From: Glycocaulis sp050485565
GTDB taxonomy: Bacteria > Pseudomonadota > Alphaproteobacteria > Caulobacterales > Maricaulaceae
Assembly: GCF_050485565.1 (NCBI RefSeq)
Contig: NZ_JBJHBQ010000005.1
Coordinates: forward strand, 1-64,000
Reading direction: 5' to 3'
Length of the DNA stretch: 64,000 bases
Part shown: piece after piece, positions 8,134-16,722 of the stretch
Layout: each line of letters starts with the position of its first letter
Numbering within the stretch: position 1 is the first letter of the stretch
Made by a program: the position numbers and the translations under genes
The notes under the pieces: generated by a model
Databases searched by the model: none
What the model saw: the letters and a program-made list of their open reading frames with translations, nothing else
Told to the model about the DNA's origin: nothing

Positions 8134-9144
8134 CTAGTCGATGATCTCCAGATGCATGTTACGCACCAGAAGTTCGCGCCCCACATGGGGCCCGGAGAGC
8201 ATCACCACGCGCGTTTCGTCCATCATCGTCTGGTAGATGCGCTCATCGCTCTGGCCGTCTGCGATGCGCGGGCTCCATTCAATGATGGTGGCGCGCGCGC
8301 CGGGCGGCATGGACAGATGACCCGCCTCCCCCTGTACACGGGCAAGGATCATCGGAAAGCCTTCAGAGGCCACCAGCCGCGCCAGCGTACGTTCGGGCAG
8401 GCGCACACGCGCCGAGGGATCGCCCGCCGGGATAATTCCCTCCGCGCGCAGCCGGGCAAGGGAGGCATCAAAACGCGCAATCAGCCTGGTGCCTTCCTCG
8501 CTCATTGGCGCGATGACATGCAGGCTGGCCGTGTCCGATACACCCTCCACCGGACGGATCAGTTCCAGCTCGTCGGGAAACTCGCTCGCCAGCGTGGCCT
8601 CGGCCACGCTCTGCGTCATCGGCAGGGCGTCAATCTCGCCATCAAGAAGCGCGCGAAGGGCACCAGCCTCGCTTGCAAACACACGGGCATCCCCGGCATA
8701 GGCGTCCAGCACCGCGCCATAGCGATAGCCGGCCACCCGGCCAAAGCGCGCACCTTCAAGCCCGGCAGCCTCCAGCGTGCCGAAGCGCCGGTTGTGAAAG
8801 ATAAGATTGGTGACCTCAAACAGCGGCGCGGAAAACATCACCTCCGCCTCGCGTTCCGGCGTGAGGAAATAGGGAAAGGCCAAGGGCGCGCGCTGGCGCA
8901 GCACCTTGTCATAGCTGTAGGCAAAGTCGAAGCGTTGCCAGTCCGGCCTCTCCCCCATGTCATCGAGCACGGTGCGCACCAGATTGACGACGCTGCCCTG
9001 CACCGGCGTGCCGGCCTCCACATAAGGCGGCCAGATATCGGTATGGACCGCCAGCGGCTGTGCGCTTTGCGCGCTCACCGGCCCGCAAAGGCAGATCAGG
9101 GCGGCCAGCAGCAGGGCAGGAAGGCTATTTTGCTTTTCTGGCAA
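8134..9144 (-). CDS. Exported solute-binding-like (PBP type 2) protein with extra C-terminal domain
   Basis: The 336-residue product starts with a classical signal peptide (LPALLLAALICLCGPVSAQS) and continues as a family 3 type periplasmic binding fold: HTDIWPPYVEAG, LAFPYFLTPEREAEVMFSAPL, and LLDGEIDALPMTQSVAEA. After the expected end of that fold near RLRAEGIIP, about 85 more residues follow (to GRELLVRNMHLEIID) that are not part of a normal binding protein. The proposed TTG start at 9144 overlaps the upstream gene by 20 bases and has a GGGGG-rich ribosome-binding site. A frame from ATG 9315 exists but would start inside the neighbour. No permease gene is nearby, so a sensory or accessory role with the neighbour at 9125 is more likely than transport. 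Confidence 0.7.
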   Translation of the reverse strand: MPEKQNSLPALLLAALICLCGPVSAQSAQPLAVHTDIWPPYVEAGTPVQGSVVNLVRTVLDDMGERPDWQRFDFAYSYDKVLRQRAPLAFPYFLTPEREAEVMFSAPLFEVTNLIFHNRRFGTLEAAGLEGARFGRVAGYRYGAVLDAYAGDARVFASEAGALRALLDGEIDALPMTQSVAEATLASEFPDELELIRPVEGVSDTASLHVIAPMSEEGTRLIARFDASLARLRAEGIIPAGDPSARVRLPERTLARLVASEGFPMILARVQGEAGHLSMPPGARATIIEWSPRIADGQSDERIYQTMMDETRVVMLSGPHVGRELLVRNMHLEIID

Positions 9145-10351
9145 CAAGATACACCCCCAAGAGGACAAGCACGATAAATCCGCCACCAAACAGGGTCGTG
9201 TCGGTATTGAGATCAGCAAACACGGACAGAACCTGCGACACGCCGCTATCGGTATATTGCAGGGCCGGACGGGCATTGATCTCGCGGCTGAACGCCAGAA
9301 GCCCCACCAGAACATCCAGCACCGCGAAAAGCCCGATCCCGACCAGGATCATGTCGGTAAACAGGCTCGACCGGTCGGCGCGCCGCGCCGCGATCTCGTT
9401 TAGTCTGTTCGAGCTCATCTCCACCAGAAGCGCGCCATTGGCCGCCAGCGTGTCATAGGACCAGCCGCTGAGAATCTCCTGCAGCCGGGCCTCCTTGGCG
9501 CGGCTCAGAACCGAACGCAGGGCATTATACTCCACCTGCAGCATCTGCATGCGCGAACGGCTGGCTGTCAGCCTTGCTTCGGCGGTGCGGGTGCGGTCGC
9601 GTGTCCGCGCGCCTGCGATAATGGCCTGGGTTTCCGCATTCAGCCATTCCTGCGCCGACCAGAAATACTGGGCGATGCGCATGGTGGCGGTAAATTCGCG
9701 TGTCCTCGCTGCATCCACATCGACGATCACGTAATTGACCCAGCTCATCGACATATCGAGCGTGCCGGCATTGATGGCGTCTGCATCAAACGGGCGGATG
9801 GTGGCGGCCAGCCAGTCTGTTACGAGCGCCTGCACTGACGGCTCCGTCCGCTCCTGCGGCGTCAGAAGCAGGGTGCGCGATATGCGCGTGATATCGAAAT
9901 CAACCTCGCGCTCCGGCGCAGCGCCCCGGCCCGCGTCCAGCGCATAGTCGGGAAGGGCCTGGCGCGCCCTGTCCAGCGCCGCCCTGAACGCGTCAAAATG
10001 CGCGCACAGCCGCGCCTCTGTCTCATCCTGTGACCAGCGCTCCAGCTCGCTGGCTGTCCCGGCTGGCACATCGTCCAGCGTAACTTCTGCAATGGCCAGC
10101 GCACCGGGATAGACATGGATACGGATGGTGTCGTCCGGATGCCAGACAAACAGACGCAGATCCCAGACATCCTCACTCAGGACCGCATAGGCCCGGCTGG
10201 CATTCTCCGGCAGGTTCAACACCGTGAACGCATCGCCGGGCAGGCCAGCGCGCAAGGCAGCCGTAATCGACCCAAAGGAATCCAGCGATGGAGTGAGACC
10301 CGGAGCCAGCCGAAGATCCGTCTTCAGCGGCGCATAGGTGATGATACGCAT
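9125..10351 (-). CDS. Unrecognised membrane protein with CorA-like layout (soluble N-domain, stalk helix, two C-terminal membrane segments)
   Basis: The 408-residue protein was not matched to a family. About 330 residues are soluble: an alpha/beta part with HPDDTIRIHVYPGALAIAEV, then a long helical region rich in Arg, Glu and Leu (about residues 245-325). Two hydrophobic helices follow, about residues 332-354 and 386-404, ending in ARKAK. The arrangement resembles CorA or RMD1/Sif2-type proteins, but the GMN motif of Mg channels is missing. The gene overlaps the solute-binding-like gene downstream by 20 bases, indicating coupled translation and a shared complex or pathway across the inner membrane. 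Confidence 0.75.
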   Translation of the reverse strand: MRIITYAPLKTDLRLAPGLTPSLDSFGSITAALRAGLPGDAFTVLNLPENASRAYAVLSEDVWDLRLFVWHPDDTIRIHVYPGALAIAEVTLDDVPAGTASELERWSQDETEARLCAHFDAFRAALDRARQALPDYALDAGRGAAPEREVDFDITRISRTLLLTPQERTEPSVQALVTDWLAATIRPFDADAINAGTLDMSMSWVNYVIVDVDAARTREFTATMRIAQYFWSAQEWLNAETQAIIAGARTRDRTRTAEARLTASRSRMQMLQVEYNALRSVLSRAKEARLQEILSGWSYDTLAANGALLVEMSSNRLNEIAARRADRSSLFTDMILVGIGLFAVLDVLVGLLAFSREINARPALQYTDSGVSQVLSVFADLNTDTTLFGGGFIVLVLLGVYLVARKAK

Positions 10352-10751
10352 CGAACAGTCACTCCCCCGGCACGCCTGTCATACTAGGCAGACCGGTCAG
10401 ACCTGCAACCGCGCCGAGCCGATATCATCCATGACACGGCGGCACCGTGCAGGCCGCAATCCCGGATTATGTGAAATAGTGGTGTGGAGACGCTTGAACT
10501 AGCTTTCTGGAAAACAATGCAATGCACAACAAAACTTCTTACGCTGACGTCATAAATAACTGACTCATCAACATATAAAGCATGTGACGCACGTTACATT
10601 ATCGTAACATTTATGAATCTGGTTCGATGCTTTGCTTAATTTCAGCATCTCGACTGACATTCGTCTGGAACGATGTTATTACTCGAAACGTTCCCGTCCT
10701 CACAGCGCGATCAGGCGCTTAATTTTTCGCAACCGGGAAAAGGACATGTCC
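10352..10751. other. Intergenic region (400 bases) upstream of the DUF4168 gene, AT-rich with an EcfG promoter
   Basis: The first part is the divergent promoter area of the 9125-10351 gene. Positions 10490-10680 are clearly richer in A and T than neighbouring DNA. A short palindrome GTTAC-N6-GTAAC at 10593-10608 and a TGACGTCA at 10545-10552 could be protein binding sites. The EcfG-type promoter at 10667-10692 drives the gene that starts at 10752. No additional gene was found. Confidence 0.5.
10667..10692 (+). promoter_or_regulatory. EcfG (general stress response) sigma factor promoter of the DUF4168 gene
   Basis: GGAAC at 10667-10671 and CGTT at 10689-10692 are separated by 17 bases. This matches the alphaproteobacterial EcfG/SigT consensus GGAAC-N16/17-CGTT exactly. 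The predicted transcript start, about 10698-10700, gives a leader of roughly 50 bases to the ATG at 10752. The downstream gene encodes a small exported protein of a type often under stress control. Confidence 0.75.
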
Positions 10752-11153
10752 ATGAAGAAATCGTTCCTGACAGCCGTGCTGGCGTCCACCATGCTCGCCG
10801 CCGGCGCCGCCGCCCCATCAGCTCTCGCACAGCAGGATGGCGCAATGATGCAGCAGCCCGCCCCGGCAGAGTCCGCAGCGGTAACTGATGAGCAGATCAG
10901 CTCCTACATCACCGCGGTCCAGAGCGTGAATATGATCATCCAGACCTATCAGCCTCAACTGGATGCCGCCCAGAGCGAGGAAGCCGCCATGGCCGTCCAG
11001 CAGGAAGCCCAGGTTGAGCTGCACGCCGCAGTCGAGCAGAGCGGGCTTAGCGTGGAGGAATATACCTCCATCGCAGCAGGTTCGCAGACCGACCCTGAAC
11101 TGGCCGAGCGCATCAATGCGCAGGCCGCTGCCCAGGCGGGTCAACCCCAATAG
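10752..11153 (+). CDS. Small exported DUF4168-family protein
   Basis: The 133-residue protein has a clean signal peptide (MKKSFLTAVLASTMLAAGAA, cleavage after ALA around residue 24). The mature part has the DUF4168 pattern: VTDEQISSYITAVQSV, QQEAQVELHAAV, then SGLSVEEYTSIAAGSQTDPELAERI. The function of the family is unknown; it is a helical periplasmic protein. The ATG at 10752 was chosen because AAAGGA lies seven bases ahead; an ATG at 10746 is only one base from it. A 17-base-spaced EcfG promoter lies upstream, so expression in stress or stationary phase is likely. A GC-rich hairpin follows the stop. Confidence 0.85.
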   Translation: MKKSFLTAVLASTMLAAGAAAPSALAQQDGAMMQQPAPAESAAVTDEQISSYITAVQSVNMIIQTYQPQLDAAQSEEAAMAVQQEAQVELHAAVEQSGLSVEEYTSIAAGSQTDPELAERINAQAAAQAGQPQ

Positions 11154-11177
11154 GCAGGCTTGCATGAGACGACCGGC

Positions 11178-11209
11178 GGGCGGCCCTTGCAGGGCCGCCC
11201 GTTTCGTTT
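11178..11209. terminator. GC-rich hairpin, likely terminator of the DUF4168 gene
   Basis: A perfect nine-base stem GGGCGGCCC (11178-11186) / GGGCCGCCC (11192-11200) with a five-base loop is followed by GTTTCGTTT on the plus strand. It ends at the stop codon of the convergent phoD gene and so sits between the two 3' ends. Confidence 0.7.
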
Positions 11210-12924
11210 CAGCCCAGCCGTTCGACCTGCGGCACCGGCCCGCCATTGGCCGGGCGGACACGCCAGACACTGTCAGGGCGGATCGAGAATTCGCGATCCT
11301 TGACGGTCGACAGGATCATCTGCTCGGCGATCAGCTCGCCGCGCGTCAGGGTCAGCCGGGTATAGCCCTTGTCCCAGGCATTATTGCGCAGGATTTCCGC
11401 GTTGCGGTCCTCAGCCATCGTGCCGAAATCGACGCCCGGCGCATTTACCGTTTCAAAGGGCGACGGGCTGGTCACGGAGGTGACGCCAAACTCAGTGCCG
11501 ACCCGGTTTCCTTGCGCGTCGTGCAGATCATTGACCCAGGTGTTATGGGTATCCCCGGTCAGCACCACGATGTCGGCACCGGCATCGCGCACCGTCTGAT
11601 AGAGACGCTCACGATCCACCGGAAATCCATCCCAGCTATCCAGATTGAGTGGCACGCCGTGCGCGGTGCGCTGGGCAAAATGCCAGTTAAACCCGCCCTG
11701 CAGGCGCATATAGGTGCGCAGCCAGAACGGTGTCTGGGTCAGGTAGTTGGGCGCTTCGAGGCGTCCCATCAGCACCTGGTTGGCGATGATACGCCATGGC
11801 TTGCCCGCCTGCACGGACGCACTGAGCGCCTCGCCGATCATGGCGCGCTGATCGTCATCAATCATCCGGCGTTCGGGATCACCGATCACCTCGTCGCGCC
11901 AGCGCTGCACGGCAGCTTGATTTTCAGGGTCTTCCGGATCGGATTCGACAGGGATCGGGAAGGTGTCGAGGGTCAGTTCCTCAGAGCGTGCCGTCAGGCG
12001 GGTCTCGACAAAGATCAGCGTGGCCAGATCACCGATTTCCACCGCGCCATAGCGCGCCTTCAAGGGCTCGGCCTCGCGAACCGGCAGCCAGTCATGATAG
12101 GCACGCAGCGCGTTGTCGCGGCGGGTGAACCAGTCACCTTCGGTTTCAGGATCGTGATTTTCCGCGCCATAGCGCCAGGAATCGTTGGCTGTTTCGTGAT
12201 CGTCCCAGATCAGTATCCAGGGCGCGCTGGCTTTAAGCGCCTGCAGATCAGGGTCGGTGCAGTAGAGCGCGTGGCGGCGGGCATAATCCTCTTCAGTGAG
12301 GATCTCATGCATCGGGTCAGGCATGCGCGAAAGCCGCTCGGCATCAGATGTTCCGTACCCGCCATAGCCGTACTCGTAGATATAGTCGCCCAGATGCACG
12401 ACCAGGTCGAAATCACCCTGATCGGCGGCATCGCGGTAGGCATTGAAAAAGCCGAACGGATAGTTCGAGCAGGAAAAGGCCGCGATGCGGAACCGGTCGA
12501 CACCCGCCTCAGGCAGCGTGCGGGTGCGGCCCACCGGCGACACCTCATCGCCCTGACGGAAGCGGTAGAAATACTCCCGGCCCGGCTCCAGCCCCTCGAT
12601 CAGCGCTTTCATCGGCCGCGCGCCATTGACCGCGATCACGCCCTCGCGCGCAGTTACGTCGCGGGTCTCCACGATGCTGTTGAATGTCTCGTCGGTGGCA
12701 ATCTCCAGCGTGGTGCGGGCATCGCCATCCGCCGTAACAGCTGTCCACACCACAAAGCTGGTCTGGTCAGGATCACCGGAGGCCACGCCATGCTTGAACG
12801 GACCCTCAGGCGCGGGCAGCGGATCAAAGCGCATCTCTTCAGACGAGCACGCCGCCAGACCGGCCCCCACGCCAGCTGCGGCCAGAAGCGCGCCACGGCG
12901 CGTCAGTGCGTATGGCTTGAACAC
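11209..12924 (-). CDS. phoD: PhoD-family alkaline phosphatase/phosphodiesterase, Tat-exported lipoprotein
   Basis: The 571-residue protein starts with a Tat-type signal (TRRGALLAAAGVGAGLAACS) that also contains a lipobox LAAC, so it may be a Tat-exported lipoprotein. The N-terminal PhoD domain has GVASGDPDQTSFVVWTAV; the metallophosphatase domain includes FRIAAFSCSNYPFGFFNAY, LVVHLGDYIYEYG, LIWDDHETANDS and LTGDTHNTWV, which hold the metal ligands. Such enzymes release phosphate from phosphomono- or diesters in the periplasm. The gene lies downstream of a TonB receptor on the same strand, with a hairpin between them. Together they suggest uptake and hydrolysis of phosphate esters; the substrate is inferred only. 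Confidence 0.93.
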   Translation of the reverse strand: MFKPYALTRRGALLAAAGVGAGLAACSSEEMRFDPLPAPEGPFKHGVASGDPDQTSFVVWTAVTADGDARTTLEIATDETFNSIVETRDVTAREGVIAVNGARPMKALIEGLEPGREYFYRFRQGDEVSPVGRTRTLPEAGVDRFRIAAFSCSNYPFGFFNAYRDAADQGDFDLVVHLGDYIYEYGYGGYGTSDAERLSRMPDPMHEILTEEDYARRHALYCTDPDLQALKASAPWILIWDDHETANDSWRYGAENHDPETEGDWFTRRDNALRAYHDWLPVREAEPLKARYGAVEIGDLATLIFVETRLTARSEELTLDTFPIPVESDPEDPENQAAVQRWRDEVIGDPERRMIDDDQRAMIGEALSASVQAGKPWRIIANQVLMGRLEAPNYLTQTPFWLRTYMRLQGGFNWHFAQRTAHGVPLNLDSWDGFPVDRERLYQTVRDAGADIVVLTGDTHNTWVNDLHDAQGNRVGTEFGVTSVTSPSPFETVNAPGVDFGTMAEDRNAEILRNNAWDKGYTRLTLTRGELIAEQMILSTVKDREFSIRPDSVWRVRPANGGPVPQVERLG

Positions 12925-12988
12925 TGGTTATGCCTCCCCTTGATTGTTCTGTCAGTGAGTGTGCATGGCCTGTGTGACAGGCACAAGA

Positions 12989-13034
12989 AGAAGGGCCGGA
13001 CCATTTGCTCCCTCAAGCAGTGGTCCGGCCCTCT
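12989..13034. terminator. Hairpin between the TonB receptor gene and phoD
   Basis: The arms AAGGGCCGGACCA (12991-13003) and TGGTCCGGCCCT (13021-13032) form a 12-base stem with a 17-base loop. The tail downstream on the minus strand is CTTCTTCTTG, a weak T-run. It could act as a leaky terminator lowering phoD expression relative to the receptor. Confidence 0.65.
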
Positions 13035-13061
13035 TCGCACCGCCCCCCGGCGTGTGCGTTC

Positions 13062-15425
13062 CTAGAAGTTCACGCCCAGACGGACGCCATAGGTGCGCGG
13101 CGAGCCGGCAATGAAAGTCGGCAGGCCGAATGTCGCCCCGGTATTGCCCGCATCGATGAGGTATTGCTCATCGGTGAGATTGTTGCCGAACACCTCGCCA
13201 TACCAGCGCATGTCAGCGCTTTCAAAGCGCAGGCGGGCGCGCAACAGGCCGTAGGAGTCCTGACGCACACCGGCAAAGCGCTGATTGTCTTCATCGAAGA
13301 AGATGTGCGACTGCCAGCTATAGGCCGGAAGCAGGCTGAGCGTGCCCATTTCATTGGAGAACAGCTCGGCGCGCAGGCCGATGGAGGCTGCGTGTTCAGG
13401 CGCGTAGCGGAAACGGTTACCGCCGAACTCCTGCGGCACACCGCCCAGCGTATCGTTGATCTTGGCCAGGTTATAGGCGTAGGTGGCATAGACCTCGATT
13501 GCATCGGTGATGGCGTAATTGCTCTGGATTTCCAGACCATACTGGGTGGCTTCACCGGCATTGGTCGGCACCAGCGAGCCGTCAAACGGATCAAACTGGC
13601 TGGACTGGAAGTTCTCGTATTCCGACCGGAAGATGGAGCCGGAAACAGTGCCGCGATCGAGCGTCAGGAAGGCACCAGCCTCAAGCGAATCCACGATCTC
13701 TGCCGGGGCTACCGAGAAGAAGCCCGGAGCGGTCGTGTCCAGCGCCAGAACGTCAGGACGGCGCCCGCGCGCATAGGAGATCCAGGTGTTCAGCCGGTCA
13801 TTGACCTCATAGGCCGCCACCACGCGCCAGGTCACATCATCAAAGCTGGCGCTCTGGGACACCACCGCGCCATCGGGCGTACCCGGCAGGAGCAGGGCGC
13901 GCCCGCCCACGATGAGGTTGGGCGCATCGACGAAACCGCCATAGCCCGACGTGCGCTTGCTTTCGTCAGTATAGCGCAGGCCGGCGGTGAAGCTGAGCCG
14001 GTCGGTGGCGCGCAGTGTGACTTCCCCGAACAGGTCAAACGCCTCGGTGCGGCCCGAATTGGCAGCTTCTTCCTGATAGGTGCCCAGCGGCACCGGAACG
14101 CCAGCGGCCAGCGTACCGCCAACCGATAGCGGGAACGGGTTGAAGATATTGGTGAAGTCACTGGCCGGAGCGCCCAGCAGGAAGCTCAACGTCGGGAAGA
14201 GTGCCGCCGTGGGAACACCCAGCTGCTGGGCAAACTGGGCCTGCACACCAGGGCTTTGCAGGAGCAGGGCCTGCGCACGCGCCTCATTGACGATGAGCGG
14301 GATGCGCTGGGTGCCGGATTCGTAGAACCAGGTGGCCCCGATCACGGCAGACACGCGATCACCGGCATCATAGGTCAGGCGGAATTCCTGGCTGGCCTGA
14401 CGCCCGCGCGCATCTTCAGCGATGTTGATGAGATCAAGCCCGGCCCCGATCGGATCGAACACTTCGCGCGAGTCAAACTGGCGGTAGCCGGTGATGGAGC
14501 TGAGCGTCCAGGCGTCATTGAGCGGGTATTCGGCGAGCGCCGTCACGCCCCAGACCGTACGGTCAAGGCCAAGACCCTGATTGTCCTCAAAGCCGGGAAA
14601 GGTGAAAAGGGCGGCAGGCGTGTAGGGGCTGGTATCGCCGCCGGGCGTCGGCAGCACGCCGGACTTGAACGAGGTGCCGGGGCCATTGTCTTCCTGATAA
14701 TTGCCGATCAGGTCAAAGCTGAACCCGTTATCGAGGCGGGCGGAGAACACGCCGCGCACCGCGCTGACATCACGGCCCTGCAGCGTGCCGCCGAGCAGAT
14801 TGTCGATATGGCCGTCACGGCTGCGGTGCACACCGGCCAGGCGCAGGCCGAGGCCATCACCCAGACCATAATTGACGTGGCTGCCGATCTCGCGCTGGTC
14901 GTAATTACCGATACCGCCAAAGAGCGAGGCGGAGAAATCATCCTCGGCCTTGTTCTGGATCAGGTTGATGCCGCCGATCAGCGCGCCGCGCCCGAACAGG
15001 GTCGGCTGCGGGCCTTTGGCCACCTCGATGCGCTCCATGTCGAAAAGCTCGACATAGGAACCGCGCGAGCGGGTGATGGAGATGCCGTCCTGGAAGATCG
15101 CCACGCGCGATTCGGCATAGGTGTCGCCGCTATCGGTGGTGATACCGCGCAGCGAATAGCCGGTATTGTTCGGGCTCTGCTCCTGGATCACCAGGCCGGG
15201 CGTGAACGCGGCCATGTCTTCCAGATTGCGGATGTCGAGCCGGTCGATCAGCTCGGCATTGAATGCCGTAACGTTCACTGGCACTTCGGCCAGCGACTGC
15301 TCGCGGAACTGCGTCGTCACGCGGATGACTTCAACCGGCTGAGCCGTCTCGTTCAGCTCGGCAAAGGCCGGGGCGGATACCGCGCCCAGCGCGACAGCCG
15401 ACATGAGGACAGATTTGCGGATCAT
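13062..15425 (-). CDS. TonB-dependent outer-membrane receptor
   Basis: The 787-residue protein has a signal peptide (LMSAVALGAVSAPAFAE), a TonB-box-like stretch soon after cleavage (PVEVIRVTTQ), and a plug domain with NVTAFNAELIDRLDIRNLED, GYSLRGITTDSGDTY and VAKGPQPTLFGRGALIGGIN. A 22-strand barrel follows and ends in an aromatic residue (YGVRLGVNF), as required for outer-membrane insertion. The ATG at 15425 has AGGAG upstream; a longer frame to 15761 adds nothing conserved. Substrate cannot be read from sequence; phoD directly downstream suggests a phosphorylated compound. A weak Pho-box-like sequence lies at 15508-15525. Confidence 0.93.
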   Translation of the reverse strand: MIRKSVLMSAVALGAVSAPAFAELNETAQPVEVIRVTTQFREQSLAEVPVNVTAFNAELIDRLDIRNLEDMAAFTPGLVIQEQSPNNTGYSLRGITTDSGDTYAESRVAIFQDGISITRSRGSYVELFDMERIEVAKGPQPTLFGRGALIGGINLIQNKAEDDFSASLFGGIGNYDQREIGSHVNYGLGDGLGLRLAGVHRSRDGHIDNLLGGTLQGRDVSAVRGVFSARLDNGFSFDLIGNYQEDNGPGTSFKSGVLPTPGGDTSPYTPAALFTFPGFEDNQGLGLDRTVWGVTALAEYPLNDAWTLSSITGYRQFDSREVFDPIGAGLDLINIAEDARGRQASQEFRLTYDAGDRVSAVIGATWFYESGTQRIPLIVNEARAQALLLQSPGVQAQFAQQLGVPTAALFPTLSFLLGAPASDFTNIFNPFPLSVGGTLAAGVPVPLGTYQEEAANSGRTEAFDLFGEVTLRATDRLSFTAGLRYTDESKRTSGYGGFVDAPNLIVGGRALLLPGTPDGAVVSQSASFDDVTWRVVAAYEVNDRLNTWISYARGRRPDVLALDTTAPGFFSVAPAEIVDSLEAGAFLTLDRGTVSGSIFRSEYENFQSSQFDPFDGSLVPTNAGEATQYGLEIQSNYAITDAIEVYATYAYNLAKINDTLGGVPQEFGGNRFRYAPEHAASIGLRAELFSNEMGTLSLLPAYSWQSHIFFDEDNQRFAGVRQDSYGLLRARLRFESADMRWYGEVFGNNLTDEQYLIDAGNTGATFGLPTFIAGSPRTYGVRLGVNF

Positions 15426-15507
15426 GGCATGGTGCTCCTGAATAGCTCCGGCCCGGCACGCTTGCCGGGCTTTCCCCGTGCTGCTACGCCGCCAATGTGA
15501 CGGGGGC

Positions 15508-15525
15508 CTATCAGTCGCGTTACAG
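15508..15525 (-). promoter_or_regulatory. Possible Pho box upstream of the TonB receptor gene
   Basis: Read on the minus strand, CTGTAAC and CTGATAG lie four bases apart, resembling the two 7-base repeats of a PhoB site (CTGTCAT-N4-CTGTCAT) at 9 of 14 positions. It is 83 bases before the start codon. The match is modest; the phosphatase gene downstream is the main reason to record it. Confidence 0.25.
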
Positions 15526-15601
15526 AAATTTGACGCGCTGCAGCACGTCAGATTGCGTTGCACAAAAAGCACGCTCGCTGAGCGGTCGGTCAGGATGAAT
15601 A

Positions 15602-16609
15602 ATGACAACTTCACAAGAAGATAGCCGCAGCATAACGGCCAGCGAAGCCGATGCCGGCGAACGGCTGGACCGCTGGATTGCTGCGCAATGGCCCGAGCTG
15701 TCGCGCTCGCGCTGCAAGGCGCTGATCGAGGGCGGCGCGCTGGCCGTGAACGGCGAAACACTGGCCGACCCGTCTGCGAAAGTGCGCGAGGGACAGGTCT
15801 ACACGCTCACCATGCCCGCGCTGGAACCGGCCATACCCAAGCCGGAAAACATTCCGCTCGACATATTGCACGAGGATGATGATCTGATCGTCATCAACAA
15901 GCCGGCCGGCCTCACCGTTCACCCCGGCGCCGGTGCGTGGACCGGCACGCTGGTGCACGCCCTCCTTTATCACTGCAATGGGTCGCTGTCGGGGATTGGC
16001 GGGGTTGAACGCCCTGGCATTGTCCACCGGATCGACAAGGATACATCGGGGGTCCTCGTCGTTGCCAAGAACGATATCGCGCACCGTTATCTCTCCAAGC
16101 AATTCGCGAAACACACGGTCGAGCGCGCCTATCTGGCCTTCACACGCGGCGCGCCCCGTCCACGCGAAGGCGAGATAGCAACCCGGATTGCCCGCTCCAC
16201 GCGTGACCGGCTGAAAATGGCGGTTCTCAAATGGGAAAGCGCAGCCGGCAAGGAAGCCATCACCCATTATCAGGTGCTGGAGACCTTCGGGCAGGAAGCC
16301 AAAGCCCCTATCGGCACACCGCTCGCCGCCCTTGTCGAATGCCGGCTGGAAACCGGGCGCACTCACCAGATCCGCGTGCACATGGAACATCTGGGTCATG
16401 CCCTGATCGGCGACCGTGTCTATGGCCCGCAGCGCACCAGCCAGCTCAAAGGCATTCCCGACCTGCCGGAGATCAAGGCGCTGGGCCGTCAGGCTCTCCA
16501 TGCCTCTGTGCTGGGCTTTGTCCATCCCTCAACGCGCGAGGACATGGTGTTCGAGACAGAACTGCCAGACGACTTGCAAAGCCTGCACACCGCGCTGAAG
16601 AGAGTTTGA
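15602..16609 (+). CDS. rluD: RluA-family 23S rRNA pseudouridine synthase (RluD-like)
   Basis: The 335-residue enzyme has an N-terminal S4 RNA-binding domain (ERLDRWIAAQWPELSRSRCK, then ALIEGGALAVNG) and a catalytic domain with HRIDKDTSG, whose Asp145 attacks the uridine. LETGRTHQIRVHM is the conserved C-terminal motif. RluD modifies helix 69 of 23S rRNA during ribosome assembly. In many alphaproteobacteria this gene lies close to rpoH; here five kilobases of other genes separate the two. The ribosome-binding site is weak (AGGAT). Confidence 0.92.
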   Translation: MTTSQEDSRSITASEADAGERLDRWIAAQWPELSRSRCKALIEGGALAVNGETLADPSAKVREGQVYTLTMPALEPAIPKPENIPLDILHEDDDLIVINKPAGLTVHPGAGAWTGTLVHALLYHCNGSLSGIGGVERPGIVHRIDKDTSGVLVVAKNDIAHRYLSKQFAKHTVERAYLAFTRGAPRPREGEIATRIARSTRDRLKMAVLKWESAAGKEAITHYQVLETFGQEAKAPIGTPLAALVECRLETGRTHQIRVHMEHLGHALIGDRVYGPQRTSQLKGIPDLPEIKALGRQALHASVLGFVHPSTREDMVFETELPDDLQSLHTALKRV

Positions 16610-16616
16610 CCCGAAG

Positions 16617-16713
16617 GCTGTCATGGCCCGGTTTATCCGGGCCACCCTTGCCTTTAGAGTTTCCGGCTGATCCTTCGTTGCAGGCATGGATCATCCGCAT
16701 GCGCGGGTGATGA
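16617..16713. repeat. Intergenic palindromic repeat element of alphaproteobacterial type
   Basis: Two hairpins flank a short spacer: GGCCCGG-N5-CCGGGCC at 16625-16643 and TCATCCGC-N4-GCGGGTGA at 16691-16710. The order and wording (TGTCATGGCCCGG ... GGGTGATGAC) resemble a repeat seen between genes in many alphaproteobacterial genomes. It sits between the convergent rluD and BASS genes and may also serve as transcription end. Confidence 0.6.
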
Positions 16714-16722
16714 CAATTCTCT

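Noticed and set aside
10963..13065. A 700-codon rightward frame
   Set aside because: It runs opposite phoD, whose motifs are unmistakable, and shows no domain of its own. Long antisense frames are expected at this GC content.
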